A stretch of DNA of 51,716 nucleotides from Palsa-506 sp963836355 (lineage in GTDB: Bacteria; Actinomycetota; Actinomycetes; Streptosporangiales; Streptosporangiaceae). This document shows, one piece after another, positions 9,087-18,815 of the stretch (the stretch's first letter is position 1; each line of letters opens with the position of its first letter). Made by a program: the position numbers and the translations under genes. The stretch lies in the NCBI GenBank assembly GCA_963836355.1, contig CAWIJO010000003.1:1-51716 (forward strand), read 5' to 3'. The notes under the pieces are model-generated. The model was given only the letters and a program-made list of their open reading frames with translations. It made no database searches and was not told the DNA's origin.

Positions 9087-9200
9087 TTATGCGCAGTGCC
9101 CGAGCGCCAGCATCGCTGTCACCAGGCCCGGCAGGCCAGCGCTGCGCATAACCCGGCACTGCTCATAAGGCGGTTTATGTAACGCTTCTCATAAACCGCC
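9087..9200. repeat. RIT terminus inserted in a group II intron reverse transcriptase
   Basis: Reading left to right: inward arm TTATGCGCA (9087-9095), arm TGCGCATAA (9143-9151), 8 nt, arm TGCTCATAA (9160-9168), hexamer GGCGGT (9169-9174), 20-bp block TTATGTAACGCTTCTCATAA (9175-9194), inverted hexamer ACCGCC (9195-9200). The next bases are reverse-transcriptase codons (the PQGG motif, minus strand), and ACCGCC is itself part of those codons. The same order and spacing occur at the other RIT ends in this window (32794-32906, 44925-45038 and 48422-48534). Confidence 0.75.
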
Positions 9201-9926
9201 TTGGGGAGTCCCGGTCAGTGTCTCTTCCCTGTATCCGAGGTCGGTGAGGACCCCGGATTTCAGGAACGCCTTCACCAGAGCGCAGATACGCTTATCCTTG
9301 ATCCGCACCCGCAGCCTGCCCATCAAAGCAGAATGACTAATTTCGTCGAAGCAGGCTTTGATGTCCGTCTCGAATACCCATCTATAATTGATGGACTCCG
9401 AGGCGAAGTGATGGATTTCGGCAATTGCGTCCTGCGCCCTGCGGTTCGGGCGGAACCCCTACGAGCACGGCTTGAAATCCGCCTCGAAGATGGGATCGAG
9501 CACCAGTTTCAGGCTTGCCTGGACCACCCGGTCGGCGATGGTGGGAATTCCTAGCTTCCGGAATTTCCCGGTATTACCTTTGGGTACCATCACACGCCGT
9601 ACTTCGTCCGGCCGGAACTCGCCAGCTTTCAGCGAGTCCCGGATCTGGCCCAGGAAAGCCCCGGCCCCGATCCAGGTCTCGATCCCGGCCGCGGTGGCCT
9701 TGTCGATTCCTGTGGTCCTGGCGCCCTTGTTGGTGGACACGCGCTCCCACGCGTGCACCAGGAACGCCGGGTCGTAGACGAGGTTGAACAGGTCACCGAA
9801 CCGGCGACCAGGATCTTCGGTCGCCCAGCGGTGCAACTTGGCCTGCATCCTCCGTACCATGACGCTGGCCGTGAAATCATCCGGCCAGGCCACAGCGCCG
9901 GTATTCACCGGCGCGTCTTCGGACAT
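9195..9926 (-). pseudogene. Group II intron reverse transcriptase/maturase, N-terminal half with nonsense codon
   Basis: The product starts at an ATG (9926) preceded by GGAAGGAG. It has the RT-0/RT-1 region (HAWERVSTNKGARTTGIDKAT) and GIPTIADRVVQASLKLVLDPI. The conserved SYGFRP motif is broken by TAG (9459-9461) in place of the Tyr codon. Reading continues in the same frame through GFRPNRRAQDAI and FETDIKACFDEI to TPQGG, then stops at the RIT terminus near 9195. The catalytic YADD, thumb and maturase domains are missing. It was therefore a normal intron protein that was cut by the RIT insertion and also acquired an amber mutation. Confidence 0.8.
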
Positions 9927-10153
9927 TACATCTCCTTCCTTGACTGACACGCTGCCGTCCTTCCCCATGCGCGCGGCTTTCCCGCGCCCGGAGTACTACG
10001 ACGGCTCCGCCCCGCCCGCGCCTTCGGCTGGCATCGCGCCTATCCGCCGCCCATTCCCCTGGCCGGGAAACGGCTACGGAACGCACGCGGGCGGTTATCG
10101 CGGTAGGGACCGCCCTTACGGGCGGCCCCCCGCACAGATCCCAGCGAGCGGGA
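9927..10153 (-). ncRNA. Group II intron RNA remnants between two reverse-transcriptase genes
   Basis: The stretch has no reading frame of its own. It holds strong local foldback, for example GCGGTAG pairing with CTACCGC around a GGGGCCGCCC/GGGCGGTCCC stem (about 10095-10160), as expected for the 3' domains of the intron whose maturase ends at 10154, and sequence typical of the leader before an intron-encoded protein. A domain V could not be placed with confidence. Confidence 0.4.
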
Positions 10154-11198
10154 CTACCGCACTGGGCTCCTGCCTTGGGTACGGGCGTAAAACCGCGCAT
10201 CAGGGAAGGGATGCATAACGCGGGCGGGCGGCAGCCACCGATCCGCCAGGCGGTTCATGCGTTTCCAGTCCAGGCGGGAGCGCTGGCTGCGGCGCTGTAG
10301 CGCCCGATGCCAGTGCCGCGTTACCTGGGTACGGAACGCCGCCACTGCCTTGCGGTTGCCGGGCACGGCGTAGTAGGCGCAGTGCCCTCGCACCACGCTT
10401 CCCAGCCACCGTCCCTGCTCCGGGACAGGGTGGTGCTGGCGCCGCCGCAGCTGGTCCTTGACCTCTGCCAGCTTCGCCCGCACCCGTTTCGAGACCGTGA
10501 TACGCCGCACCCAGAAACGCCCGTCCCGCCTCGTCGCGCAGATATGCGTGAAGCCGAGGAAGTCGAACGTCTCCGGTTTCCCGGCACCCCGCTTCTTCCG
10601 GTTCACGGCGGCGAACCGCCCGAACTCGATCAGCCGCGTCTTGCCGGGATGCAGCTCCAGCCCGAACTTCGCGAACCGCTCGCGAAGATCGTGCACGAAC
10701 CGGCACGCATCCTGGTAGTTCTCGAAACCCATGGCAAAGTCGTCCGCGAACCGCACGATGATCACCTCACCGCGCGCCACGTGGCGCCTCCACCAGTCGG
10801 CCCACAGGTCGAGGACATAGTGCAGGTACACGTTAGCGAGCAGCGGCGAAACCGATGCCCCCTGCGGCGAGCCCCGATCACTTTGCGTCCACGCCCCGTC
10901 CTCGATGACCCCCGCAGCCAGCCACTTATCAACCAGCCGCAGAACCCGCTTATCCGCGATCCGGTGCCCGAGGAACTTCCTCAGCCAGCCCCGATCAAGC
11001 TGGCCGAAAAAGTCGCGGATGTCCGCATCGAGCACCCAGTTCACCTTCTTCACCCAGATCCCGGCTGACAGCGCGTCCAGCGCGTCATGCGGGCCGCGGC
11101 CCGGCCGGAACCCGTAGGAGAAGCCCAGGAAGTCCGTCTCGTAGACGGCATTCAGCACCTCGACGACGGCCCGCTGGACAATCTTGTCTTCCAGCGAG
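10154..11198 (-). pseudogene. Group II intron reverse transcriptase/maturase, C-terminal part
   Basis: This is the 3' part of a reverse transcriptase split by a serine-recombinase element; the 5' part lies at 14170-14616. It resumes at LEDKIVQRAVVEVLNAVYETDF, then gives SYGFRPGRGPHDAL, LDADIRDFFGQLDR, SDRGSPQGASVSPLLANVYL, FADDFAMGF (the catalytic Asp pair), the thumb, and a maturase end LDWKRMNRLADRWLP. It terminates in GRSPVR like many bacterial intron proteins. There is no HNH domain. A few in-frame codons upstream of 11198 belong to the inserted element. Joined to the 5' part the protein would be about 500 residues. Confidence 0.85.
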
Positions 11199-11347
11199 GC
11201 GACGGACGATTCATATTGCCTCTCCTGCAATCGCGTGTCGGGATGTTCGGACGTGGTGCGGGTCTGTGCTGGCCGGGGCGGCTTTCACGGGTTCGCTGTG
11301 TGATCATGCCGGGCGGTGCCGACAGTTACGGCGGCGGCGTTGTGCCG

Positions 11348-13396
11348 TCAGGGCCGGTTTCGCGGGCTGGTGCGGCGGGCGGCCGGGTTCAGGTGGCCGG
11401 ATCCGGCGATGCGCCGGCGGCAGGCGGCCTCGATGTTGGTGGTCCACGGGATGCACAGCCTGCCGCCGGGGCCGCGCCGGGCGTCGAGCTGGGCGGATTC
11501 GATCCAGTGGTAGATGACGCTGGTGCTGCAGCCCAGCCGCCGGGCGGCTTCGGCGACGGGGACCTCGCCGCCGGCGTAGGGGGCGGGGGCGGGGATGTTG
11601 TAGGCGTGGCGGATCCACTGGACGGCCTTGACGTCGAAGGGGCGGCCGTGGCCGGTGGTCAGCCCGGCGGCGTTGAGCCGCTGGCTAGCTCGTCGTTGCT
11701 GGTGGCCGGTCCGAGCTGCCGGGCGAGCTCGACTGCGGCGGCCGGGGTGCGCTTGGCCGTGCCGGAGTGGATGGGCCGGTCGGTGGCAAGTTCGTCGGTG
11801 GCGCCGGTGTGCCAGCGGATTCCGATGCGCACCTGGCCGGGTTGCTGCCCGGGGAGCACGGTGATGTCGGCGATCAAGGTGCGCAGCAGCCGTTTGCGGT
11901 CCTTGCTGCTGGTGGCGGGCGCGTGCCAGAGTCCGGGCAGGTCGGCGGCGAGTTTCTCCAGTTCCGCCCGGCCGGGCAGCGGCGGCTGCGCGTCCCGGGC
12001 GGCCTCCAGCGCTTGCTCGGCCTCGGCGAGGGCGGCGAGCCTGTCCTCCCAGCGGGCCTCCAGGCTGCGGGCGACCAGCCGGTTCTCCGGCTCGACCTGG
12101 CTGAACGCGCGCTCGGCCCGGCCGGCCTCATAACGGGCCCGTTCCACGGCCAGCTCGGCGGCCCGGCTGACCCGCTGGTGCCGGCCCGCGACCTCGCCTG
12201 CGGCTGACAGCGCCAGGGCGACCTGCTCAGGGGTGAGCGCGTCCAGCAGCATGCGCGCAACCGCGTCGTCCACGGTGGCGGCGGCGACTGACCGGCAGGC
12301 GGGCGTGGTGAGCAGGTCGCGGTGGGAGCTGCATTCATAGGACGGCCGCTCGCTGTGGTAACTGGTGCGCATCGGCTTGCCGCAGCTGCCGCACCAGATG
12401 ATCCCCTGGCATAGCGCGCGGCCCTCGCGGGGCGGCCGTGCTCCGGCGTTGGTCCGGTTGGCCGCCAGCCTGGCCTCGTTGGCCAGGTAGTCCGGCCAGG
12501 TGATGTATCCCTCGTGATGATCTTTGATCAGGACCGGCCATTCGGCGCGGGGCCGTTCCGTCATCGCCGTGTGCACCGTGCCGCCAGGGTCGACGGTGCG
12601 GCGCGAGGTGTAGCGGCCGAACACGTACGCCCCGGCGTAGCCCGGGTTCTTCAGCACGCCCAGGACCCGGGCGTGGGTGAGGCGCCCCCAGCGCAGCTGC
12701 CCGGCCCATGCCCCGCCGTAGGCGCGCAGCGGGAACTTGCGGCCCGCGAACGCGGCGACCACGCCGTAGGCCGACCCGCCCGCGGCGAAGGCGGCGAACA
12801 CGTCAGCTACCGCGACCTGGACCTCGGCATCGGGGTCGATCACGACCTCGCCGGCCTCGTCGTGGGACGTAGCCGACCGGCAGCGGGGTGCGCAGCTCGC
12901 CGCGCTCGGCCGCGGCCCGCTTGTTGGCCTGCAGCCGCTGCGCCATCACGTGCAATTCCATTTCTCCCATGGTGCCCTTGAACCCCAGCAGGACCCGGTC
13001 GTTCATGTCGGCGGGATCGTAGACGCCGTCGGGGTCGATCAGCAGCGTGCCGGTGATCCGGGCGAACTCCGCCAGCCGGGCCACGTCGGCGCTGGACCGG
13101 GCCAGCCGGGTGACCTCGATCCCGAAGATCGCCCCCACATCGCCCCGGCACATCCTGGTGACCAGCTCGGTGAACCCCTCCCGGGCCACCCCCCACTTCC
13201 CGGAGATCCCCAGGTCGGTGTCGATCACCTCGATGTCGCCGCGCGCCCACCCCAGCTCTGCCGCCGTCTCCGCCAGGCCGTACTGGCTCCTGGTCGACTC
13301 GGTGTGCTGGCGGACCTGGGCCATCGAGGATTGCCGCAGGTAGATTAGCGCCGCCCGCTCCCGGTGAAAGCTCGTGATCTTGTATTCGCCGTTCAC
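11348..13396 (-). pseudogene. Large serine recombinase, two frameshifts
   Basis: The N-terminal catalytic domain has the nucleophile in YLRQSSMAQVRQHTEST and the typical IEVTRLARSSAD helix. The recombinase domain continues with LPVGYV. The frame then shifts at a CCC run near 12872, where HDEAGEVVIDPD should follow. The central part has the zinc-ribbon (CGSCGKPM and a later Cys) and a coiled coil. A second one-base shift near 11690 separates it from a C-terminal winged-helix segment, RRLGCSTSVIYHWIESAQL, ending at TGA 11348-11350. Repaired, it would be about 680 residues, normal for this actinobacterial family. GTG (13396) is the probable start. Confidence 0.85.
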
Positions 13397-13496
13397 CGCA
13401 ACCTCCCGCCCCGGGCCGCAGTGCCGCGGCCGTCATGTTGGCCAGCGCCGCCACTGCCTCGGCCCGCGCGGGCCCGGACAGGACGGCGGCGCTCAC
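13393..13496 (-). CDS. Possible small leader ORF before the serine recombinase
   Basis: A short Ala-rich reading begins MSAAVLSGPARAEAVAAL and runs into the recombinase start. The stop that would give a GTGA overlap is in another frame, so either there is a one-base shift or this is not a gene. A similar short Ala-rich reading lies before the other serine recombinase (about 31960-32060), which is the only reason to list it. Confidence 0.25.
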
Positions 13497-13499
13497 CGG

Positions 13500-13862
13500 C
13501 TAGGACAGTTCTCGCCGGGCCAGCAGCTCGGCGTTGATCGCCGAGATCTCCGCGAGCAGCTGCTCGATCTCCTCGCCGTTGCGCAGGTACCGGCGCACCA
13601 CCCCGGCCAGGGACGCCGGGACGTACCTCAGCCGGCCCCGGGCCGCGGTCTTCGGGGCGAAGAAGGCATACGGACCGTGCGGCTCGCCGTCGGCGCACCG
13701 GCAGCCGGCCTTGCCGCACCGCCGCGTCTGCTCGGTCAGCGAGCCTGACAGCACCTGCTCGGCGCCCCCGAGCCGCGCGGCCAGAGCGCGCCGCCGCGAC
13801 AGCAGCCGCCGCGTCGGCGTCCCCGCCAGGCCGGTCCCGGTCTCGTTCTTTTGCGCTTTCAT
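13500..13862 (-). CDS. DUF6788-like small protein of the serine-recombinase element
   Basis: A protein of about 120 residues with a central C-GKAGCRC-DGEPHGPY segment characteristic of a short family (DUF6788) that accompanies actinobacterial mobile elements. The Cys/His set may bind zinc. The C-terminus is helical (NGEEIEQLLAEISAINAELL). The start is taken at MKAQKNETG; codons further upstream in frame are possible but lack a Shine-Dalgarno. It lies just upstream of the recombinase on the same strand. The molecular function is unknown. Confidence 0.65.
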   Translation of the reverse strand: MKAQKNETGTGLAGTPTRRLLSRRRALAARLGGAEQVLSGSLTEQTRRCGKAGCRCADGEPHGPYAFFAPKTAARGRLRYVPASLAGVVRRYLRNGEEIEQLLAEISAINAELLARRELS

Positions 13863-13895
13863 CACAAAAGAGTATGCCGCTGCCAGGCATGACAA

Positions 13896-14147
13896 TCAAC
13901 GACCCTGCAGCGCGCGTGTCGCCATGCCCAGCGCTGCGAGCCCATCGGCCGACAGCCGGTGCGCCTCCGGCAGCTCGCCCCGGTCGGTCCACGACTCCGG
14001 CAGCGTGATCTGCCCGCTGAACCCGCCCGAGCAGGTAAACACCGTGGCACCGGCCCGGCGCCTGGCGAACAAGATCTCCAGCCGCTGCCCGTTCAGCGGA
14101 TGAAAGGGATGGGTGACAACGACGAAACCCAAAGGATCATTGGACAA
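13896..14147 (-). CDS. DUF5372-like small protein of the serine-recombinase element
   Basis: The product has the VTHPFHPLNGQRLEILFARR and ITLPESWTDRG segments seen in the short DUF5372 family, which usually sits beside DUF6788 and a serine recombinase. It has about 83 residues if translation starts at the TTG at 14147. No ATG or GTG is available in frame before the VTHPFHPL motif except beyond the element boundary, so the gene may be 5' truncated or use TTG. Function unknown. Confidence 0.55.
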   Translation of the reverse strand: MSNDPLGFVVVTHPFHPLNGQRLEILFARRRAGATVFTCSGGFSGQITLPESWTDRGELPEAHRLSADGLAALGMATRALQGR

Positions 14148-14169
14148 TGCGGCACTATGCCGCCTCCGT

Positions 14170-14616
14170 GGCGATGCCGAGCGGCCGCAGCCGCCCGTCC
14201 GCCTTCGGGATGCAGACACGCCGTGACGGCTTTGCCCGGTAGCTCCCCGCATGCAGCCGCCGGTGCAGACCCTGGAGATTTGCCTCCAGGTCCTGGCCGT
14301 AGGCCGCCCACGTCACCCCGTCCACCCCCGGCGCGGCCTTCGGGCGGATCGCCCAGTAGGCCCACCGCAGCCGGCTCAGGCTGACATGGTGCAGCAGCGC
14401 GGTGAACCGCGCTTCCTTATCCCTTCGCGCTACCTCACGCACACGGTCCAGCCCGCTTAGCGCACCGTGCCCGGCACTGCGTCCGGGATGCGTTGTGCTG
14501 GCCGTGTTCCCCTCGGCCGGTCCCCTTTCCTCCACCGCCTCCGCAGCCGCTCCCACGGCCTTGTTCAGCAGCTTCGCAGGTACTACGGGACCGTCTGACT
14601 TCCCGCGCTCTTTCAT
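14170..14616 (-). pseudogene. Group II intron reverse transcriptase, N-terminal part
   Basis: This is the 5' part of the maturase that continues at 11198. It reads KAAPGVDGVTWAAYG (RT-0/1), then HAGSYRAKPSRRVCIPKADG, then RPLGIAT, after which the frame runs into the inserted serine-recombinase element. The expected next residues (LEDKIVQRAV) are found 2.97 kb away. The start at 14616 (MKERGKSDGP) follows roughly 365 nt of intron RNA. Confidence 0.85.
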
Positions 14617-14982
14617 CTCAGGCTTACCGCCTCGGCGTTCCCTGAGCGGCCCGCCCGGTGATCAGCCAGACGGGCGAGCAGCGGGATCTCCCGGTTCTCG
14701 CGCAGGAGGACTCCGCACATGCACAGGTTCTCAGACCGCGCGGGGTCCCCCGGCGGCTCGCGCTAGCGCCGCCGGTGATGTGGCCTTCCGTCTCGTGAGA
14801 CGACGTCGGCACCCCGAAGTGGTGATTTCGCGGCTCAATAGCCCGGCCTGCACGTACCCCTGTCAACGCTTCACCAGCACCCTCACAGGTACCAGCGCAT
14901 GACTCGGGGCCATCGCGGGTCGCTACTCCTTCGATGTCGGGCGTTCTCATCCCTTTCCTCCCGCCGGTTTATCCCGGCGCAC
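14617..14982 (-). ncRNA. 5' RNA domains of a group II intron
   Basis: On the minus strand the intron appears to begin GTGCGCCGGGAT at 14982, matching the GTGYG 5' consensus of bacterial group II introns, and runs without a gene into the maturase start at 14616. Stable foldback such as CCGGGATAAACCGG lies at the very 5' end. The domain boundaries are not resolved. Confidence 0.6.
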
Positions 14983-15007
14983 CCCACGTTCACTGTTGCC
15001 CGGTCGA

Positions 15008-15092
15008 CGGGTTAGGGTCGGGTAAGCGGGGCGCATTGCTGCGCCCCGCTCCCCTCAGAACCGGACTTGAATGGTTCCCATTCATCCGGCTC
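15008..15092 (-). ncRNA. Group II intron domains V and VI
   Basis: On the minus strand, 15092-15058 begins GAGCCGGATGAATG, has a GGAAC loop and ends in the complementary CATTCAAGTCCGGTTC, a classic domain V hairpin. It is followed by a second stem, AGCGGGGCGCA with TGCGCCCCGCT (about 15050-15021), as expected for domain VI. This is the 3' end of the intron whose maturase ends at 15091. The next intron starts only about 25-40 nt downstream at 14982, so two introns lie in tandem. Confidence 0.75.
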
Positions 15093-16430
15093 AAGCAAGC
15101 CCTATTGGCTTGATGGCAGGCAGAGTTGCCGGTTTCCTTGCGACGCTGGCTTCGTACCGGCGTGCGCAGTAGGCGTGTATTAGGCGGAGCGCAGCGTGAC
15201 CGCCCGACGTGCCGTCTCCCGCATCCGCGATAACTGCTCGCTTGCGCATCGCCTTGCGGGTGACCTTGACCCACATCTCCCATTCCTGCGGGGTCTGTGG
15301 TTCCTGGTCGGCGTGCAGCAGCAATCCCCGGCAGAGCGGACAACGGCCGTGCTGCGCCTGCAGCAGGCGCAGCCGGGACCTGTCCAGCGGGGGCTTGCGG
15401 CGGCGGCGCCGCCCGGCCCAGTATTCGGCCAGCGCCGGGTCATCGGGTGATGCCCAGCCCTTGACCTGCTGGTGTCGGATGATCTGTGTCCAGGCGAACT
15501 TGGCGAGGAAGGCTCCGCTGTCACGATCGCCGAAGATCCACCTGTCCCGCCTGGTCTTGTGGAATGCGCCGAAGTACCGGTCAACGACCCACCGGTCCCG
15601 TTTATTCGGGTGACGACGCCTGGCCCAGCTCATGGCCAGCTTCCACATATGAGTGTCCAGCTGGGTGAACGTCCTTTTGGACACCACACTCCGGTAATAG
15701 GCTGACCAGCCCCTGATAATGGGGTTCAGCCTTCGGATCACCGCCGGAGCGCTGGCCCCTCTGAGGGACCTCATCTCTGCGGTGAGCCGTTTCCGGAACC
15801 GCTGCACAGCCGCCTTGCCCGGTTTGATCAGCAGCTTCCCGTTGCGATACCGGCGGATATGCATCCCGAGGAACTCAAAGCCTTCTTCGAGACGGACGAT
15901 TCGCGTCTTGTCATCGTTGAAGGCCAGCCCCCTGGGCGCCAGCCACGCGGCCAGCCGCGCCTTGACCTGCTCGGCCTGCTCGCGGCTCTCGCACATCGCC
16001 ACAAGATCGTCTGCGTACCTCACCAGGACAGGGCTGCCCGGCACCACCCGGTCGGCGTTGACGCCGGACGTGCGGTAGCGGACCCCGGCAGCCTGCTCCA
16101 TGCCGTGCAAGGCCACATTCAGCAGCCCGGGGCTGATCACTCCGCCCTGGGGTGAGCCCTCCCAGGTCGGGGTGAACCATTCCTGCTCGACCACGCCCGC
16201 TTTCAGCCACCGCTCGACCAGCCCCCTGGCGGGAAACGTGCCGATCTGACTGAGGATGTGACCATGATCAAGCCGGTCGAACGCCGCCGCCAAGTCTGCG
16301 TCGAGAATCCACCGCCGTTGCGGGTTGTGCCCGTGCACGGTGTTGAAGATGGCCTCGATCGCGTCATGGCAGCCACGGCCCGGCCGGAAGCCGTAGGACT
16401 TCGGCTCGAACCGCGCCTCCCCGTCATGAG
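15091..16430 (-). pseudogene. Group II intron reverse transcriptase with HNH domain, 5' truncated
   Basis: Recognisable protein begins around EARFEPKSYGFRPGRGCHDA. It includes WILDADLAAAFDRLDH, WEGSPQGGVISPGLLN, LVRYADDLVAMCES (catalytic Asp pair), the thumb and maturase domain (IIRGWSAYYRSVV), and a C-terminal zinc/HNH-type endonuclease part (CPLCRGLLLH...LIHAYCARRYEA). RT-0 to RT-2 are missing. The same frame stays open far to the right, but only as antisense of an IS4 transposase and is not part of the protein. The truncation is at about 16430, some 140 nt before the IS4 copy. Confidence 0.85.
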
Positions 16431-16568
16431 AAGCGGGTGCGCACCGCCAACCAGCCCAAATCCACCGGGTTAGAGCTGGCGGAGAATCAAGAGGCGTAAC
16501 GTAGCCGGTTCCTCTCGTATACCTTCCCGTCTCGCTCACCGCGCCCGGCCCATCCGGCAGTCCTGAGC

Positions 16569-18156
16569 CAATGCCACTCACCCTAAGTTGATCATGGTTT
16601 CGGGGTGTGTCGCTGCGTGGTGTTCTGGCAGGTAGCCGGCATGATCGCGGCTTATGGCAGACAATGGCGTGGTGGCGGGCGGGCGGCTGACGGACTGGGT
16701 TTCTCTCGGTGTGCTGGCCGCGTTCGTGCCGCGGGATGCGGTGGATGACGCGGTCGCGGCGGCGGGCAGGCAGGCGAGGCGGTCGGATGGCAAGCTCCCG
16801 CCGCACGTCATGGTCTATTTCGCCATGGCGCTGGCCTTGTTCGCTGACGATGACTATGAGGAAGTCGCGGCCCGGCTGACCGAGACGCTGACGGCGTGGG
16901 GGTGCTGGGACGATTCGTGGAGCGTGCCGGGCTCGGGCGGGATCACCCAGGCCCGCCAGCGGCTGGGATACGAGCCTATGAAGGAACTGTTCTCCCAGGT
17001 GGCGGTCCCGGTGGCGGAGGAGCTGACGGGCGGGGCGTTCCTCGGGCCGTGGCGGCTGATGGCCATCGACGGGTTCGAGTGGGACGCCCCCGATACCAAG
17101 GAGAACGCGGCCGCGTTCGGGTTCGCCGGCGCCGGCGCTGATGACCCGGGCCGGCCGGCGTTCCCGAAGGTGCGGGTGGTCACCGTCAGCGAGTGCGCCT
17201 CGCACGCGGTCGCGGATGCGGCGATGGGCGGCGTGGCGGGCAAGGGCGCCGGGGAGCAGTCGCTGGCCCGCAAGCTCTACCGCAGGCTGGACGAGGACTG
17301 GCTCCTGATCGCGGACCGGAACTTCTACGGCTGGGCGGACTGGTGCACCGCCGCCGGTTCCGGCGCGCAGCTGCTGTGGCGGGTCAAGGCCGATCTCACC
17401 CTGCCGGTCCTGCAGATCCTGCCGGACGGGTCGTACTCCTCGGTGCTGGTGAACCCGAAGATCCGCGGCAAGGCCCGGCAGGCGCTCACCGAGGCGGCCC
17501 GCGCCGGGGCGGACCTGGATGAGGACCAGGCCCGCTACGTGCGGGTGATCGAGTACGAGGTCCCGGACCGTGACGGCGACGGCAAGGGCGAGGTGATCGC
17601 GCTGGTCACCACGATCACCGAGATGACGGCGGCCCCGGCGCCGCTGCTGGCGGAGGCATATCACCAAAGGTGGGAACATGAAACCGGGAACGGCCAGCTC
17701 AAGACGCACCTGCGCGGACCGGGACGAGTGCTGCGGTCCAAGAGCCCGGACATGGTCCGGCAGGAGATCTACGGCTACCTGCTGACCCATTACGCCCTGT
17801 CGGCCCTGATCTGCCGGGCCGCCACCGAGGCCGGCATTGACCCGGACCGGGTCAAGTTCAAGCGCACCGTCCGCATCGCCCGCCGCCGCGCCGCCGACCC
17901 GGCGGCCTTTCCCCCCTGAGCGCCGGGAACGCATCCTGGCCACGGTCATGGCCGGCATCACCAGGAAAAAGCACCTCAACCCGAAGCGGCGGCACCGGAC
18001 CTACCCGAGGGTCGTCAAGCGAGCCCGCCACAACTCCTACCGCGTCAAACGACCCGGCGACCACGGCACCCGCCACCCCGGCCCGGCCACAATCAAGCTG
18101 GCTAACCTCCGCCTACCCGTACTCGCGGCATGATCAACTTAGGCTGAGTGGCATTG
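16569..18156 (+). mobile_element. Complete IS4-family insertion sequence with 10-bp target duplication
   Basis: Terminal inverted repeats of 28 bp lie at 16569-16596 and 18129-18156, starting CAATGCCACTCA and differing at about one position (C/G). The element is 1588 bp and is flanked by a direct repeat AGTCCTGAGC at 16559-16568 and 18157-18166. A 10-bp duplication is within the range known for IS4-family members. The single transposase gene fills the element and its repaired stop codon lies inside the right repeat. Confidence 0.9.
16654..18133 (+). pseudogene. IS4-family DDE transposase, frameshifted near the C-terminus
   Basis: The main frame gives 421 residues with the IS4 N-terminal domain, D1 in LMAIDGFEWD, D2 in LLIADRNFYGW, and the YREK signature in YHQRWEHETGNGQLK. 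It ends early at TGA 17917-17919, right after a run of six C (about 17911-17916). One base fewer in that run restores PPERRERILATVMAGITRKK and a basic C-terminus ending at TGA 18131-18133, inside the right terminal repeat. The catalytic residues are complete, so even the short form may be partly functional. Slippage in a C-run, a sequencing error and a real mutation cannot be told apart here. Confidence 0.88.
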
Positions 18157-18244
18157 AGTCCTGAGCCGGCGCCGACTTTGTCGAGGCTGCTCCCGCCCTT
18201 GCCACCGACCCGTGGTTTAGGCTGCCTCCAGCTTTACCCCGCCG

Positions 18245-18813
18245 CTACGACGGCAGGGAAATGGACGGTCTTTCACCTCCATCCGATAACAACAGTGCCT
18301 CGTGGCGCACCAGCAGCTTCTCCAGCCGCTGCCAGTGCCGGACCCGCTCGCGGGTCAGGTCGGTGCGCAGCCTGGCGTAATCCCGCAGCTGCCGGATCTC
18401 GGCCGGCGGGACGAAGGAGGGCCGCAGCATGCCCCGCTCGGTCAGCTTCGCCAGCCAGACCGCATCCAGCTTGTCCGTTTTCGGACGGCCCGGGACGTTC
18501 TTCACGTCGTGAGCATTGACCAGCTGCACCGCCAGGCCAGCCGCTTCCAGCAGATAGAAAAACGGGCGCCAGTAATCGGAAGTCGACTCGATCGTGACCT
18601 TCTCGATCCCCTCAGCCACCAGCCGCCCGCCCAGTTCAATGATCGCGTTCGTGGTGGCATCCACTCCCCATACCCGGGTGCGCCGCTGCCCGGCCGGGAC
18701 GGATGCGGCACACGCGTGCACACCATCCCCGACGCCTTCGCCACATCGACCGCAGCGACCCGCTCAGTGACCTGCTCGTGCTCCTCGTCCTCGATCTCCT
18801 GCGGCTCCCTCAT
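18245..18813 (-). pseudogene. IS110-family transposase fragment
   Basis: The 5' end from MREPQEIEDEEHEQ carries VAAVDVAKASGMV, the first Asp of the DEDD (RuvC-like) domain. It is followed after a one-base frameshift near 18690 by RVWGVDATTNAI, TIESTSDYWRPFFYLLEAAG, VNAHDVKNVPGRPKTDKLDAVWLAKL and RERVRHWQRLEKLL. The gene breaks off near 18245, so the C-terminal Ser-containing transposase_20 part is absent. The start at 18813 has GAGGAG 9 nt upstream. No ends of the element can be identified. Confidence 0.85.
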
Positions 18814-18815
18814 GC

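Larger units (their letters stand above)
11198..14174 (-). mobile_element. Serine-recombinase element inserted in a group II intron maturase gene
   Basis: The host reverse transcriptase reads GIAT up to about 14170 and continues with LEDKIV below 11198. Both junctions share TCGCC on the minus strand (14174-14170 and 11202-11198), a candidate crossover core. The roughly 2.97 kb between carries a serine recombinase (frameshifted), a possible small leader ORF, a DUF6788-like gene and a DUF5372-like gene, all on the minus strand. There are no inverted terminal repeats, as expected for serine-recombinase elements. Confidence 0.75.

Noticed and set aside
16440..16545. TACGAGAGGAACCGG resembling the sarcin-ricin loop of 23S rRNA
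   Set aside because: The match is short and isolated, with no further rRNA sequence on either side. It is likely chance or intron RNA.
16430..17979. Long minus-strand frame extending the reverse transcriptase (15091) to about 960 residues
   Set aside because: Everything right of about 16430 is antisense to the IS4 element or unrelated. It has no reverse-transcriptase motifs and crosses the IS end.
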